Source of the DNA: Zoroaster sp. YZ-2022
Taxonomy: Eukaryota; Echinodermata; Asteroidea; Forcipulatida; Zoroasteridae
Direction: 5' to 3'
Assembly (NCBI GenBank): GCA_029582265.1
Contig: CM055822.1
Coordinates: forward strand, 36,768,590-36,832,589
Length of the DNA stretch: 64,000 nt
The notes beneath the pieces are model-generated. The model was not told where the DNA came from. It searched no databases and saw only the letters and a list, made by a program, of their open reading frames with translations. Made by a program: the position numbers and the translations under genes. Shown piece after piece: positions 44,523-57,106 of the stretch. Within the stretch, counting starts at the first letter, position 1. Every line of letters begins with the position of its first letter.

Positions 44523-47076
44523 GTGCAATTCATGGTTTGATGATAGTATTGATGAGGGTATCAAGGGTCGTAGAAGTGCCGCTAGATTGCGCAGACAATG
44601 GGTGCGGGGTGACAGATCTGACAAAGACTTAGGAGATTTACTTTGGCAAGATTATCAGGAAAAGCGTACTCGTGTAAAACAACTAATTAGGAATAAAATC
44701 ACTGAGATGCGGGTTAATAGATCCATTAATATCGCTAAGAAGGGTGGACCATCGTGTAGGGATTTTTGGAAAGTTTTGAAGGGAAGCAATAATAATCGCG
44801 ATAACCCCAGTATTAATTGCATAAAATCTCCTTACTCTAACGAAATAATTTCTGATCAGGCAAAAATGAACCAGACGGTTCTTGAATATTGGCGTACTCT
44901 GGGTAAAATGCATTTAAATCTAAATGATGATGATAATGAGCGCACTCGGAGTTGTAGAGCTAAGAGTTTTGTTAACAATCTCAGAGGTAACACAGACAGT
45001 GCTAATGAGGGTAGGGATAATAGTAATTGTATTTATGACGTTGATATTAACATGGATATTCTAATCGAAGCCCTGAAGATAGCCAATAACAACAAATCTA
45101 AAGGTATTGATGGCATTACGAACGAGCTCTTAAAAAATGGGGGTGAGTGTTTAAATCGGTCGCTTTTGGATATGTTTAGAAAGTTTATTTTGTTTGAAAA
45201 GATCCCCGAGGAATGGAATCGCGGTATCATTGTACCCATATTTAAGAAAGGTGACCGTAAGGATTTGAACAACTATAGGGGGATTTCCCTGACCTCATGT
45301 GTTGTAAAAATATTTAACAGAATTATTGCAATGAATATCTCCGATTTCCTGGAAAGTACAAATGCTCTTTCGGAAGTCCAGGGAGGGCGTTCGTCTTACC
45401 GATGTGACGATCATATTTTTACCCTTAAAAGCATAGCCGCGTGTCGTCTTGCAGAGGGTAAAAAAACTTGTATGGCCTTCCTGGATTTCCGAAAAGCTTT
45501 TGACACAGTTTGGAGAGATGTTCTTCTTATGGCAGCGTGGAATACAGGGTTAAGGGGTAGAATTTGGAGATTAATCGATGCACTCTACGATAATATCCAG
45601 GCTCGGGTTAAATTTGGGAATATTAATACGGAATTTTTCGAAGTGACTGACGGGGTAAAACAGGGCTGTGTCCTGTCTCCGGTTTTATTTTCTATTTTTA
45701 TCAACGAATTCACTAAATTACTCAAGGCTCATGATTTAGGGGTAAGAATTCACGATGTTTGTGTGGGAAGCCTCTTTTGGGCAGACGATGTTGTCTTACT
45801 GGCTAATGACGAGAATGAACTTAACAGTATGTTAAACCTAGCTGCCGATTTTGCAAATGAATGGAGACTGAGTTTTAATCACGATAAGTCCAATGTCTTA
45901 ATTACAGGTCAAAGGGTTAACAAAGACAAATTATGGAAACTTGGTGATAGATTGATTTCGGAAGTCGATTCTTATAAGTACTTGGGTGTTAATATATCTC
46001 GCAATCTATCGGAGCATGCACATATTGATGAAGTTGTTAAAAAAGGGAGTAGACTGATTGCTTACATTAAGTCTATTATCGCCAACTTTGACGACTATAA
46101 TCGAGTCTATTATGGGGATATACTATGGAGGACGATTGCGCTCCCGTCGATCAATTATGCATGTGCTATATGGTCCTGTAGCCAGTCAGATCTTCACAGA
46201 ATTGAAAACTTGCAATCGCATATGGCGCGACATATTCTGAAGGCTCCACGCAATACGCCGCGTGTTGCACTCTACGGCGATCTCGGCTGGTCGCCTCTTT
46301 CCACATCTCATAATATCGCGATGGCGAAATACCTCTCTAGAGTTACTAATATGGAAATGCATCGCTGGCCCAAGCTCCTCTTACTTACTATGCTTAGCCT
46401 TGGCTGCGAATTTAATCAGTTGCGCTTCAAATTTTTAAATAGCGCTCAAAATATTCTTACCAGCTGCGATTTGAATACAATTTTTGACTGTGCGAAAACT
46501 GGGGAGCCCCTTTTCGATCCGCACTTGGCTAAATCGATTAAGCGCGTACTTATGGATATTTCAGATAATGATTGGTTGGAAGAAGCTTGCTCCAAATCTT
46601 CACTAACTGATTATGTAACCATCAAAGATCGCCCATGTTTAGAAAGTTATCTTTTGGATAAAACTGACTTCCATGGCGTCAGTCTCAAATTTAAACTCCG
46701 CTCCAACACTCTTCCACTCAATCGCAGAATTAGAAATTGGACGGCAGATAATGACGGTACGTGCAACCTATGTAACTCCGGTATTGAAGATGTTAGACAC
46801 TTCTTGTTTACATGTCATGTTCTTAATAATATTAGATCCGAAGAATATACAAAGTTAGAAAACTATCTTATGTCAAATGAATATTATGATATATGGGAGC
46901 TTTTTATATCCGGCAGCTTAGATGTTAAATATCATCTCACACTTGGGAGCACCTCAAGTATATTCTGTAATATAGAAAATGCCGATATAATTCATTCATT
47001 ATTTGATACTTTCTGTAAATCATATGTTAAGCGTGCGTGGAAATTGAGATCTGATATTATTCGGACTACAATGTAA
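44507..47076 (+). CDS. Nested LINE, reverse-transcriptase part of ORF2
   Basis: Open for about 855 residues from the 44505 frameshift to TAA at 47076. Order of motifs, numbered from an in-frame codon at 44587: NNNKSKGIDGITNELLKNGG (about 175), IFKKGDRKDLNNYRGISL (about 218), motif A FLDFRKAFDTVW (about 298), motif B GVKQGCVLSP (about 357), motif C FWADDVVLLA (about 396, W in place of the usual Y or F), YKYLGVNIS, and a C-terminal zinc knuckle CNLCNSGIEDVRHFLFTC (about 725). Such ORF2 proteins reverse-transcribe their own RNA at a nicked target. It lacks a proper start of its own because its N-terminus is the frameshifted endonuclease. Confidence 0.88.
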
Positions 47077-47433
47077 ATAATCTCTTCTTGCATACTTCGT
47101 TGCTGTAATTTTGTTTATATATGTTTTATATTTTTACTATATTTTCTAGAACTCATTTTAAATCAACTTGGGTTCCAATGGTCAATGATAGCTATATGAT
47201 TGATGGTACACCCTCAGATTTGGTGTCGCGCGCGCATCCCTTGTTCTGGACAACACCTACGACGTCAAAACTGAGAGTGTATCATCACACATTTTTGTAT
47301 CTTGTTAATTTGCTTTTAAATGTGTTTTGTATTATTTATGTGTATGTGTGTCGGACGCACCGCCTTTTGGCCGAGTGCCACTGTTGTAAAAGTGTAAGTC
47401 CAAATAAATAAATATTAATCCCAGTCTAGACAG

Positions 47434-48632
47434 ATTTTACACCTCTTCCGAAAGAAGGATTAAAGTCGCTCAAGCACTGCAAAACTTGATGAATGAGTTG
47501 AGTGTCAGGGACGTCTGGCGCAGACAAAATCCCATGCACCAAGCGCGAATACACCTGGTTTAGGAATGCTCCGTGCAAAGAAGATCACAACATGTCCAAG
47601 GCGAGACTAGACAAAATTTATATTTCTAATGATCTTTTTCCATCAGTGGTGTCCTGCAAAATTACTCCCTGCGCTATATCCGATCACAGCGCAGTAAACA
47701 TCAATTGGAAAGTCTCCTCCTCTCGACCGAGAGGTAGTCCACCCTGGCATTTCAATAACTCCCTCTTAAAAAACAAAGACTATACGGACAGCATTTCTAT
47801 TTTTTGGAGACAATGGCAATCCCAAAAATCTTGCTTTAGCAATATTCACGCTTGGTGGGATTTCGGCAAGAACAATATAAAACAATTGACGCAGATGTTC
47901 GGTGCCAAAAATGTCGAGACCAAACGGGAATCTTTCCGTTTTCTCAATGAAAGCATCCAGCAGCTCCAGTCTTCGCCACATCTGTCTCCTGACACTCAAC
48001 TCGCTCTCAAGGAACAGAGGGAAGCCCTAACATCCTTGTACCAACAAGAAGCTCGGGGCACCCTCATCAGAGCGCGTTTTAAATACATTAACGAAGTAGA
48101 CACCTGCTCTAGCTTTTTCTTCGGTATGGAACAGTCCACCTCACGTGCTAAACACATCTCCAAAATCCGTCTTCCCTCCGGGGAAATTACTGAAAATCCG
48201 AGTGAAATTAACTCCCATATTCATCAATTTTACACCGACTTGTACTGTCGCACGGATACCGAGGAGGAAGCGAGCGAGCGGCTGCTTCAAAACATCCCCA
48301 CGCTTAGTGACCCCTGCGACGCGGACGACTGCGATAAACCATTCTCAGTCGAAGAGTTAGACGTCGCAGTCGGACAACTCGGTCGTAACAAATCCCCCGG
48401 TTTGGACGGTCTCACGTCCGAATTCTACCAACATTTCTGGCCCGTAATTAAAGATGACATTTTTTCCTTATTTAATGATTCCATCCTTTCAGGGTCTTTA
48501 CCGGTTTCCTGCAGGAGAGCTGCAATAACTCTCCTCCCAAAAAAGGGTGACTTACTGGATGTAGCGAACTGGCGCCCAGTTTCTTTAACACCGATTACAA
48601 ACTCTTTGCCAAAGTCCTTGCCAACAGGCTAA
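47434..48632 (+). pseudogene. Tx1-type ORF2, endonuclease end and reverse-transcriptase start
   Basis: Continues the interrupted element. DRFYTSSERRIKVAQ is followed, after a break near 47560, by KARLDKIYISNDL and ISDHSAVNINW (catalytic Asp-His of the endonuclease). A linker follows, then KSPGLDGLTSEFYQHFWPV and LLPKKGD...NWRPVSLT, the start of the Tx1 reverse transcriptase. The frame shifts at about 48590. Confidence 0.82.
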
Positions 48633-50098
48633 AAAAAATTATCGAACAAGTAGTACATTCCAACCAAAGCTACTCGGTACCGGGGCGCTCCATCCACAAT
48701 AATGTCAACATCATCATCAGGGACAGCCTAATGTACTGTAATTCCGAAAACATCCCACTGGCTCTTTTAAACTTAGACCAGAAACAAGTCTTTGAAAATG
48801 TCGACCACGGATATCTATTCAAAACCATGAAAGCGATGGGCTTCGGCCAAAGTTTTATTTCTTATGTCAAGCTGATGTATTTTAATACAGAAAGCATGGT
48901 AAAAGTGGGCAGATCGCTTACCTCCCCCTTTCCTTTTGAAAAAGGAATCAGACAGGGGTGCCCACTATCCGGCCTACTATTTTCGATCGCCATCGAACCT
49001 CTCCTGCATACCCTTCGCAACACACTTTCCGATAGTGGCCTTCAACTGCCATGTAACAGTGGCAGAAACCTCGTCATCTCCGCGTATGCAGACGACATTA
49101 CCGTCTTTATTACCGAAAACCGTGGCTTCGACATTGTCAAAGGCGTTTACAATTTGTACAGCCAAGCCTCTGCTGCTCGTTTAAATCTTGACAAATCACA
49201 GGGATTATGGGTCGGATCATGGGTTTCTAGGTCAGACCAACCACTCGGTTTTAAATGGAATAATGAAGGGTTAGTTTTTCTTGGAGTTCATCTAGGCAAT
49301 TCAAATACTTACGTTCAAAAAAACTGGTCTATGTGTCGCGAGAGAATCGAAAAGTGTCTCTCGCGATGGAAAAGATTTTCCTACACAATGTCTCTTAAAG
49401 GCCGAGGCCTCGTGGCCAACCAACTTGCCGCGTCCAAACTGTTTCATATCCTAGCCACACTTTATCCACCCAAAAAACTCATTGATGAACTCCAAGAAAA
49501 ACTGACAGACTTCGTCTGGGCTGGGAAAAGACACTGGCTTAAGAAATGTTTTTTGTTTTTGGATCAGGACAGAGGGGGACTGGGTCTCACCTGTCTCCGG
49601 GCACGCATGTTCACCTTTCGTTTTAACTTATTACGTACTTTCCTTTCAAAACCCCACGACAACCCATGGTTTTATTTCATCGGTTATTACTTTAGGCGGT
49701 ACCGTAATCTTGGGCTTGATTTCGAATTGTTTACCACAAAAATTTACCCCAAGTTTTTCCCGCACCTCCCCACCTTCCACAGTGAATTAATGCGTGCCTG
49801 GTTAAAGATAGGAGCTCGAGTTACAACAATCCCCACTGATTTCATTTCTTTTGTTAACCTGCCAATTAATAGTTATTTCTTTAATGAGTTAGATAGAGAC
49901 GGGGACACCCTCGCTCGGCGACTCGCGACGTGTGGGATCAGGCTCGTCAAAGATCTTCTACATGAACACCGGATCCTGGCAACCTCCAGAATATTTCAAG
50001 AAATCAACAACCGTCAGAATATCTACAAGATGTCTCTCCAAGGATCTAAAATATTTTCAACACCTAATCTCTTCATTATCCAGAGATTTCGACATTAA
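48590..50098 (+). pseudogene. Tx1-type ORF2, reverse-transcriptase core and thumb
   Basis: YKLFAKVLANRLKKII, then motif A LALLNLDQKQVFENVDHGYL (first Asp kept, second acidic position Glu rather than Asp), motif B GIRQGCPLSG and motif C SAYADDITVF. The C-terminal region includes ASAARLNLDKSQGLWVGSW and GVHLGNSNTYVQKNW. The frame is lost near 50090. Confidence 0.85.
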
Positions 50099-50768
50099 TG
50101 GACACAACCCACGCCGGAAAAACAATGGTCCTCCCGCACCTCACAACATCACAGTCATGGCCGACACGGACGGACTAACAGCATCCACAAGAACCCTGTA
50201 CAAAGGTTTTAACGAAAAACTCACCGACTTTCCAAACAAAATCACCACCCACTGGCATAGAACAGGTCACATCGACGAAAACATCAACATTCAGTGGAAA
50301 AACATTCATCTAGTCACCTTCCAACCTCCAAAAGGGAAGGAGATATTCAATACAAACTCCTCCATAATATTCTTCCTTCCCTACAAGTATTACACCACAT
50401 CCAATCCGATTTCCCCCCTCTGTGCGGTCACACTTCTCCACACTCTGCTGCAACGACTACTCCCGAACCTAACGCTTGACTTCACCCTGTACTGGACGCT
50501 CGTCCCACAGGTTAAAGGTCGCCCACGCGAGGTCGTCCGTCTCTCTAACTACCTCATTATTAGTTTAAAGTCCGTTATTTATTGGTTATATCAAAAATCT
50601 CTCTTTTCCGATCCCTTCGTTATCTGGCGCAGTCGCATTCAATACAAAATCATGTCTGAATTTTTATATTACAAATCCCAGAACGACATACCTACCTTTG
50701 AGGAAAAGTGGAACATAAATAACATAATTTTCACCTTTGTTGAAAACAAAATCACCTGGTTGATCTAA
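50090..50768 (+). pseudogene. Tx1-type ORF2, C-terminal part
   Basis: After the frame change it reads NEKLTDFPNKITTHWHRTG, then KGRPREVVRLSNYLIIS and FVENKITWLI with TAA. The downstream relative ends the same way (NDILTWLI). Its cysteine knuckle region is disrupted compared with that relative. Confidence 0.75.
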
Positions 50769-50920
50769 TTTGCGACTATGCCAACTTAGTTTTTGCCATT
50801 TATATGTACCATTTGTTTATTTAAGTAATGTAAATTTGTAATATCAGTTGGAACTGCCCCTCTAGGTTGTATAAGAATGTTTTTGAGGCAATAAAGTTCC
50901 AGTTGAAAAGTCCAAAAAGT

Positions 50921-51043
50921 CCTTCTTCTTCTTCTTCTTCTTCTTCTTCTTCTTCTTCTTCTTCTTCTTCTTCTTCTTCTTCTTCTTCTTCTTCTTCTTC
51001 TTCTTCTTCTTCTTCTTCTTCTTCTTCTTCTTCTTCTTCTTCT
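50921..51043. repeat. (TTC)n microsatellite joining two Tx1-type LINEs
   Basis: About 41 TTC units directly after the first element's AAAAAGTCC end and directly before the truncated start of the second. Confidence 0.95.
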
Positions 51044-51045
51044 GT

Positions 51046-52857
51046 TAGTTTTCATTTCCCGAGCACTGAATTTTCGTGCGCCGTGTCGGCATACGCAGAC
51101 GACGTGTCCATTTTCGTCACCTCCGATTCGGGCTTCAAAGAGGTGGAAGAGGCGTATAGCCTCTTCAGTCGGGCCTCTGCTGCACGTTTAAACACACAAA
51201 AGTCCCAGGGTCTGTGGGCCGGCTCCTGGACCAGACGAAACGACAAACCACTAAATTTCTCCTGGAATAGTGAGGGGCTTCCCTTTCTAGGGGTTCACTT
51301 AGGAAACACAAACAATTACTTTAAACAAAACTGGGAGAAATGTAAAGACAAATTAAATAAAACTCTCTCTTCTTGGTCTAGACTTTCCGCTTCACTTTCA
51401 TTCAAGGGTAAAATTATCATAGCTATTCAGCTCGCCGCTTCTAACAATTTTCACTGTTTGGCTGTTCTCTCCCCTCCGGAAAATGTCCTAAGTGAACTCC
51501 AGAACATTCTTGTCGATTTCGTCTGGTCTAATAAACGACACTACTTAAAAAAACAAGTTCTCTTTCAAAAACCCGACAGGGAGGGATGGGTATTGCATGC
51601 CTCCAAGCACGCATTCTCACTTTTAGATTCACCACCATCCAGCGTTTTCTTAACCTATGCTCCCATCCCGCCTTTTTTCTCGTCAGTCATTTTCTCAAAC
51701 AATATAAAAAACTTGGGTTTGATTACCAGCTCTTCCTTTCGAAAACTGATCCTAAATTTTATACCAGTCTCCCCGTTTATTACAGTGAGATTTTGCGTGC
51801 TTGGACGGCGTCCGGAGCTCGCATCGAAACGCAACCAGTCTCTATCAACCATGTCCTAAATTTACCCTTAAATAGCCAATTTGCTAGTTTTACAGCTGAT
51901 GGTGATGCGTCTCCTCCTGTGCGGCTTACGGCGTGCGGGATCAAACTCGTTCGTCATCTCCTGGATTTCAACACCGGCCGTTGGATCGACCCCCGAACTT
52001 TCCACGCTTCTTTTCAAGGACTTCGTCCTCCCTCTCTTCGTCTTCTACAATCCGACCTTCGGCGTCAACATCTGACATTAATCCAAAACTTTCCTCTGCT
52101 TCTCCACGAAGAGGGATGTCGTCTGCCTTTTTCTCAACTTCAAAACATCTCCTTTCGTCCCGACTCTCCAGTCATCTTCAATTTACCTGTGACTGAAAAT
52201 GGACTCTCCGCACCATCCAAAAATCTCTACGTTATTTTCAACAAAGGAATCAACTCTGAATCTTCATCTTCGTCTACACACTGGAAAAATATTGGCTTTC
52301 TCGACTCTTCAACTAAACTTCAATGGGAACAAGTCTATCAACTACCAACTTCTAAAAAGGAGGGTGACGTACAGTTTAAACTGTTTCATAATTTTCTACC
52401 CTCCCTTGCCGTCCTCCATCATCTAAATCCGGACATCTCTTCTTCCTGCGGATGGTGCGGAGAGAAGGGGTCGATCCATCATCTATTTATTTTGTGCCCA
52501 GCAATACAGCCCGCCCTCAGTCTTCTACATTCACTCCTCAACCGTCTTCTGCCGTCTCTTCAACTCAACTTTGACATCTACTGGGCACTGATTCCGCACG
52601 CTAAAGGTCGCAGCAGGGAGGCAGTTCGCCTTGCCAATTTCCTCATCATCAGTTGTAAAAACATAATTTACTATTTATATAGGACATCCCGTTTTTCGGA
52701 CCCTCTTATCATCTGGCAGCATCGGCTGAAAAATAAAATCCTCCTTGAATTTACCTATTATAATTTATGCAACGACCTTAATACTTTTCTTAAAAAATGG
52801 TCCTGCAATAATGCCCTTTTACTTTTTGATAATGATATTTTGACATGGTTGATCTAA
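51046..52857 (+). pseudogene. 5'-truncated Tx1-type ORF2, second copy
   Basis: It begins in the reverse transcriptase just before motif C (SAYADDVSIFVTSDSGF), then ASAARLNTQKSQGLWAGSW and GVHLGNTNNYFKQNW. A frameshift near 51590 leads to GIACLQARILTFRF. An intact C-terminal cysteine-histidine knuckle follows (CGWCGEKGSIHHLFILCP, near 52449), and the protein ends NDILTWLI with a stop at 52857. It is related to, but clearly diverged from, the copy ending at 50768, so it is not a tandem duplicate. Confidence 0.85.
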
Positions 52858-53384
52858 TCTGACCCCTCTCGGTCCACCTTTCCCCCGTTTCGACCCACCT
52901 TGTGAACAGCTACTCCAATCTCTCTCTGATTGGAGGCAAGGTCTCTGCCACTGTTCACGAGTGGGGTCCTCTCTCTTTCCTTTCCTGTTCCTTTCCTTTC
53001 TTTCTCTTTGGGAGCCGCTGGAGTGGGTTTAAGACCCACACCAGTAATGCCAGTGGCTCCCAACACCGGGGATCCTCGGGGGAGTCTGCTTGCACCATGG
53101 TGTTTGTAGTCTCCCTTATAGAGGAGCCCTTTCCCTTTCTTCCTTTCTTCATCAACCTTTGTTTATTGTCGATGATTTATAAATGTATTTTTGTTTTTGC
53201 ATTTACAAATGTTTTATTGTTATTACTTGTGTTAACAATGTAAACCGAATCTAGGTTTTATTACAGTAATATTGTATACTACTAATTTTGGTTAAACATT
53301 GTTTACTATTCTTTTATTTGTACATTTTGTATTGTTGTCTGTTTTTGTAAATAAAGTTTTCTTTTGAAAAGTCAAAAAAAAGTC
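52858..53384 (+). other. 3' UTR of the second Tx1-type LINE
   Basis: Non-coding. It ends AATAAAGTTTTCTTTTGAAA, then an A-rich bridge and GTC before (TTC)n, matching the end of the first copy. Confidence 0.75.
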
Positions 53385-53590
53385 GTCTTCTTCTTCTTCT
53401 TCTTCTTCTTCTTCTTCTTCTTCTTCTTCTTCTTCTTCTTCTTCTTCTTCTTCTTCTTCTTCTTCTTCTTCTTCTTCTTCTTCTTCTTCTTCTTCTTCTT
53501 CTTCTTCTTCTTCTTCTTCTTCTTCTTCTTCTTCTTCTTCTTCTTCTTCTTCTTCTTCTTCTTCTTCTTCTTCTTCTTCTTCTTCTTCTT

Positions 53591-53619
<29 letters not shown>
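53385..53619. repeat. (TTC)n microsatellite
   Basis: About 78 TTC units at the 3' end of the second Tx1-type LINE. Confidence 0.95.
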
Positions 53620-53622
<3 letters not shown>

Positions 53623-53887
53623 GAAATAAAACGTAAAGGACTAAATTGCACAAATAGACCCCCCTCCCAGTCTACCATACTGATTAAAGATAGGACTAAA
53701 AGGGAAGATTAAAAATGGAGCAATAAACTTAAAAAAACAAAAACAAAATGAAACAACAAAATTTTAAAATACGAGCGCCCCCATCCTCCCCCAATAAAAA
53801 CCATCAAAGCAAATTAATTATCAATTGTATACCAACATCTCGGGCAAAACACAAGGTAATCTATGACATAATAATAATAATATTACT

Positions 53888-54466
53888 TCAAGCCTTGCCT
53901 TCCTTCAGCAAACGCCTGAATGAAGAATAAGAGTTTGAACGAGTGGTGAAAGGGACACCATTTAAAAAAGGAGCTCTGTAACTAAAACTGTTTTTAAAGA
54001 TTTCACATTTAGGTTTGGGAATAATAAAATCACCATGTGTAATTGCCCGAGTTGTTGGTCGATCGCCAGGCTGGATCGGGTTAAGTCTCTGGCAGAGACA
54101 GTCCGGAGCAACACCAATGGAGGCCTTAAAAGCCTGGCAGGCAAGTTGGAAGTGGATGCGCTGGGCAACTGTCATTGTATTGAGATTACTAAAAAGTAAG
54201 TTGGTGGGTGAAATGGGTGGAAGCTTAAGAACAATGCAAAGTGCTCTATTTTGAAGTTTTTGAATTTTGGAGACAAGAGTGGGTTTGGCACCCCACACCA
54301 TACAGCAGTAGTCTATGTGGGGTAGAACCATGGCATTGTATAATATTTTAAAAAAAGCAGTTGGCTGGTCAACAAATTTTCTTGTTCTGGCGAGCAAAGA
54401 AATTGAAGAACTTAATTTATTGCAGGCTTTTTTCACATGTTCAGAGAAATTTAGTTTGTTGTCCAT
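53888..54466 (-). pseudogene. CR1-like LINE C-terminal region
   Basis: Continues after a frame break: LGILMDNKLNFSEHVKKAC, LPHIDYCCMVWGA, KIQKLQNRALCIVLKL and the terminal FKNSFSYRAPFLNGVP, ending RRLLKEGKA. The apparent Met start is internal and not a true start. Confidence 0.82.
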
Positions 54467-54505
54467 TAGTATCCCTAGGTGTTTATGAGAATCAACTTAT
54501 GAGAA

Positions 54506-55174
54506 TCAAATAAAAATTTCGAGGGGATTGCTCTTTTTAAGTTTTTGAGCAGTACCAACTAGCATAACTTCTGTTTTTTGAGGATTTAAAATAAGTTTGT
54601 TAGCCTGCAGCCATTTTGTTAGATAAAGAAGATCCGAGTTCAATTTATTTTCAATGAGACTAGTGTTTTTATCACCATAATAAATGAGTGTATCATCTGC
54701 ATACATATCAATGGTGCAGTGATCAAGACATTTCGGCAAGTCATTAATGTACAATGAAAAAAGTAAGGGCCCCAGGATTGATCCCTGAGGTATTCCAGAT
54801 GTTACAGGATTAACTACAGAAAGTTTGGATTTGTAACAGACTTGCTGCGTCCTTCCAGATAAATAAGATGCTAGCCAATCAACAGCTGAGGTAGATAATC
54901 CATAAAAAGAAAGTTTGTGTAAAAGAATATCGTGGTTGACTGTATCAAAGGCTTTCTGTAAATCAATGAATAAAGAACCAATTAAATTGCCATTGTTAAT
55001 GTGATGGGGCCAGTTATCGTGAGCATGAGCTACTGCTGCAAGTGTGGAGTACCCAGGCCTAAAACCAAACTGATTAGAAGACAGTAGGTCGTTTGAAGTA
55101 AGGTATGAGAGGAATTGTGAGTGGACAGCTTTTTCAATGATTTTAGAAACCAACGGCAAAAAAGAGAACATCAC
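54506..55174 (-). pseudogene. CR1-like LINE reverse-transcriptase core
   Basis: LVSKIIEKAVHSQFLSYL and NQFGFRPGYSTLAA come first, then motif A FIDLQKAFDTVNHDIL, motif B SGIPQGSILGPLLF, motif C MYADDTLIYYG and NPQKTEVMLVGT. All core catalytic residues are present. The 5' end is truncated within the fingers region, so no endonuclease remains. Confidence 0.87.
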
Positions 55175-57106
55175 TTCAGCAATTCATTTAAAGTACTTTT
55201 TCATGTTTACCTGTTGAAATTTTAGCATACTATTCCATGACAACCTTTCAATTGCCTTATGAAACAAAAAATCTGATTAAAAAGTAACATTTATATGAAT
55301 AAAACAGTGTTCCCGTGGGTTTATATGGATTGCAACTGAAGATTTTATTTCATTATTGTATCCAACTTATTTTATCCTGGAATAATATAAAATTTATATT
55401 TGCTTTTAACATTCTTCTAGAATAGAATTAATTAATAAAATAGTATGAATGTAAAAAAGTAGTTATTGGCCTCAGTTATGTTTTGAACCTAGCAAGTTCT
55501 TTCTCAGAGAAAGAACCCGCTAGGTTTGAGATGTAAGGCCAGTAACTATTATTTTGCATTTATATACTACGAGTCCTTCAGGTTGGTAAGCAGTTTGCAA
55601 CAGCCAATTCTCTATTTATAAAATAGTACAAAAATATATTTATACATCTAACTAACATTAACAACATATTTCATGGCTTAGCAGGGATTTTGGATTGTAT
55701 AATGCCAAAATGTATTTCTGTAAATGATACAGTAGATCTAATGCTCTTGAACAAGTTCTGCTAGTATGTAGATGTGAAGCATCATCTTTAGATATAGTAA
55801 GATTTGTGATGACATATTGAAATAATCTCTTTTGAGTAGTAAGGGTTCTGAGAAGAACCTTTGGTTAACTCAACATTTCAATCTGTATGCTTTGATCATC
55901 TTCAAGGAGAATGTGGAATGCTGGTGCAGGAGGGGCTTAAGTAGCTCAGTGGAGGAGTCCTGATCACTAGATGTAGCTGTAGCTATTACCTTAAAAACAT
56001 TAAAATACATTTATAATTAATTATGTGTGAAATAACAAGTCAAATGTATTATTACACAATTTATTTATAGAAAGTGAAAGATAATATTGTAAAAAAAAAA
56101 TTAAATGTGCTTAAATATCAGCCACACACCATCCCTTAAAAACATTCAAATAATAAATCCCATATCCCACTATTTTATTTTAAGCTAGGATTCAACTTCA
56201 AAGGTTCAGGGGTTACACAGTTGTAAACCTTAAATTTATTTGGGAACTACCAACTTTGTATTCTCTTTCACTTACTATTACTATTATATCATCGTGATTG
56301 TACAAACTATACTATTTCTATGACAGTAACCAGTGGGTTAATATTTCATGTTTAAGATGATAACAAGTCCCAGGCATGTCAAATACAATGTTAACTCCCA
56401 TGGAAGTTAAACTCAAAGTTAACTCCCATGGAAATTTCTTGCAGTAATACTTGTGGGTGCATGGTAAGTAATATTATTATTAAAAACAAACTTACCCAAC
56501 TAAGGTCACAGATAATAACTTCTGTCACTGCCCAACTTTGCCAGCAAACAATCCTTTTAGATGATATGAAGTATATACATTTACTAACCTAAATATATAA
56601 TTGTCTTAATTGAGTTAAAACCCATCAACCATGTCAACAAACAACGAACCATCTAGTATTATCACATACACAGTCTGGTAACCACCATTATGTATGTCTC
56701 TACAGTGCATATGGAGTCAGGGAACCTTTACGTTAAACTGACAACAGAGGGCGCCCTTCAAGCAAAACTTTCAGGGGGCATGTACAGGCGGGTTAGAAAT
56801 ATGAAATTTTTATTTTAATGATTTATTCTTGTTTCTAATAGGCCTGTACATGTTTTGAGGGGGACAGAATATAAAAATGTCAAAAAAAGTGAAATAATAC
56901 CCCCCTACCACTATGTGATGACACTATGAACACTGAATATTTCACAGTGAATTAGGGCCTATATTATGCGATTGCCACTCTGTGATCACACTATGGACAC
57001 TGTGATTATCACACAGTGTTTTAAAAGTCCTACTTGCCACTCTGATCACATTATGAACACACTGTGAATATCTAACCTATATAAAAACCCACTATTTTTT
57101 GGTCAC
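55175..57106. other. Gene-free AT-rich interval
   Basis: No gene seen. A near-perfect hairpin at about 55490-55532 pairs AACCTAGC and GTTCTTTCTC with their complements. At 55855-55915 (minus) is a decayed relative of the hammerhead-like motif. Degenerate CACTATG/CACTGTG units at 56915-57070 lead into the minisatellites. Confidence 0.5.

Larger units (their letters stand above)
43554..47425 (+). mobile_element. Second LINE nested inside the Tx1 endonuclease
   Basis: It interrupts the host endonuclease between GGDFNCT and NPSLDRFY. The insertion edges share TAACC/TAATCC. It encodes an endonuclease (two frameshifts) and an uninterrupted reverse-transcriptase region, and ends AAATAAATAAATATT. 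It belongs to the endonuclease-bearing LINEs; the clade is not settled by eye. Confidence 0.8.
41130..50920 (+). mobile_element. Tx1-group L1 LINE, split by insertions
   Basis: A 5'-truncated ORF1 with a CCHC knuckle is followed by an ORF2 endonuclease (42227-42658 and about 43440-43553). After foreign sequence at about 42660-43435 and 43554-47425, the endonuclease end and the reverse transcriptase run from 47434 to 50768. The 3' end is AATAAAGTTCCAGTTGAAAA, leading into (TTC)n. The reverse-transcriptase style (KSPGLDGLTSEFYQHFW, SAYADDITVF) is that of the Tx1 group. Confidence 0.8.
53866..55174 (-). mobile_element. 5'-truncated CR1-like LINE
   Basis: Minus-strand ORF2 fragment from the reverse-transcriptase start to the C-terminus, with an ATT-type tail (53867-53882) right after the stop. 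It is broken once near 54490. Confidence 0.8.

Noticed and set aside
50786..51060. Poly-arginine and poly-serine frames
   Set aside because: Translations of the (TTC)n array on either strand.
53364..53653. Poly-phenylalanine and poly-lysine frames
   Set aside because: Translations of the second (TTC)n array.
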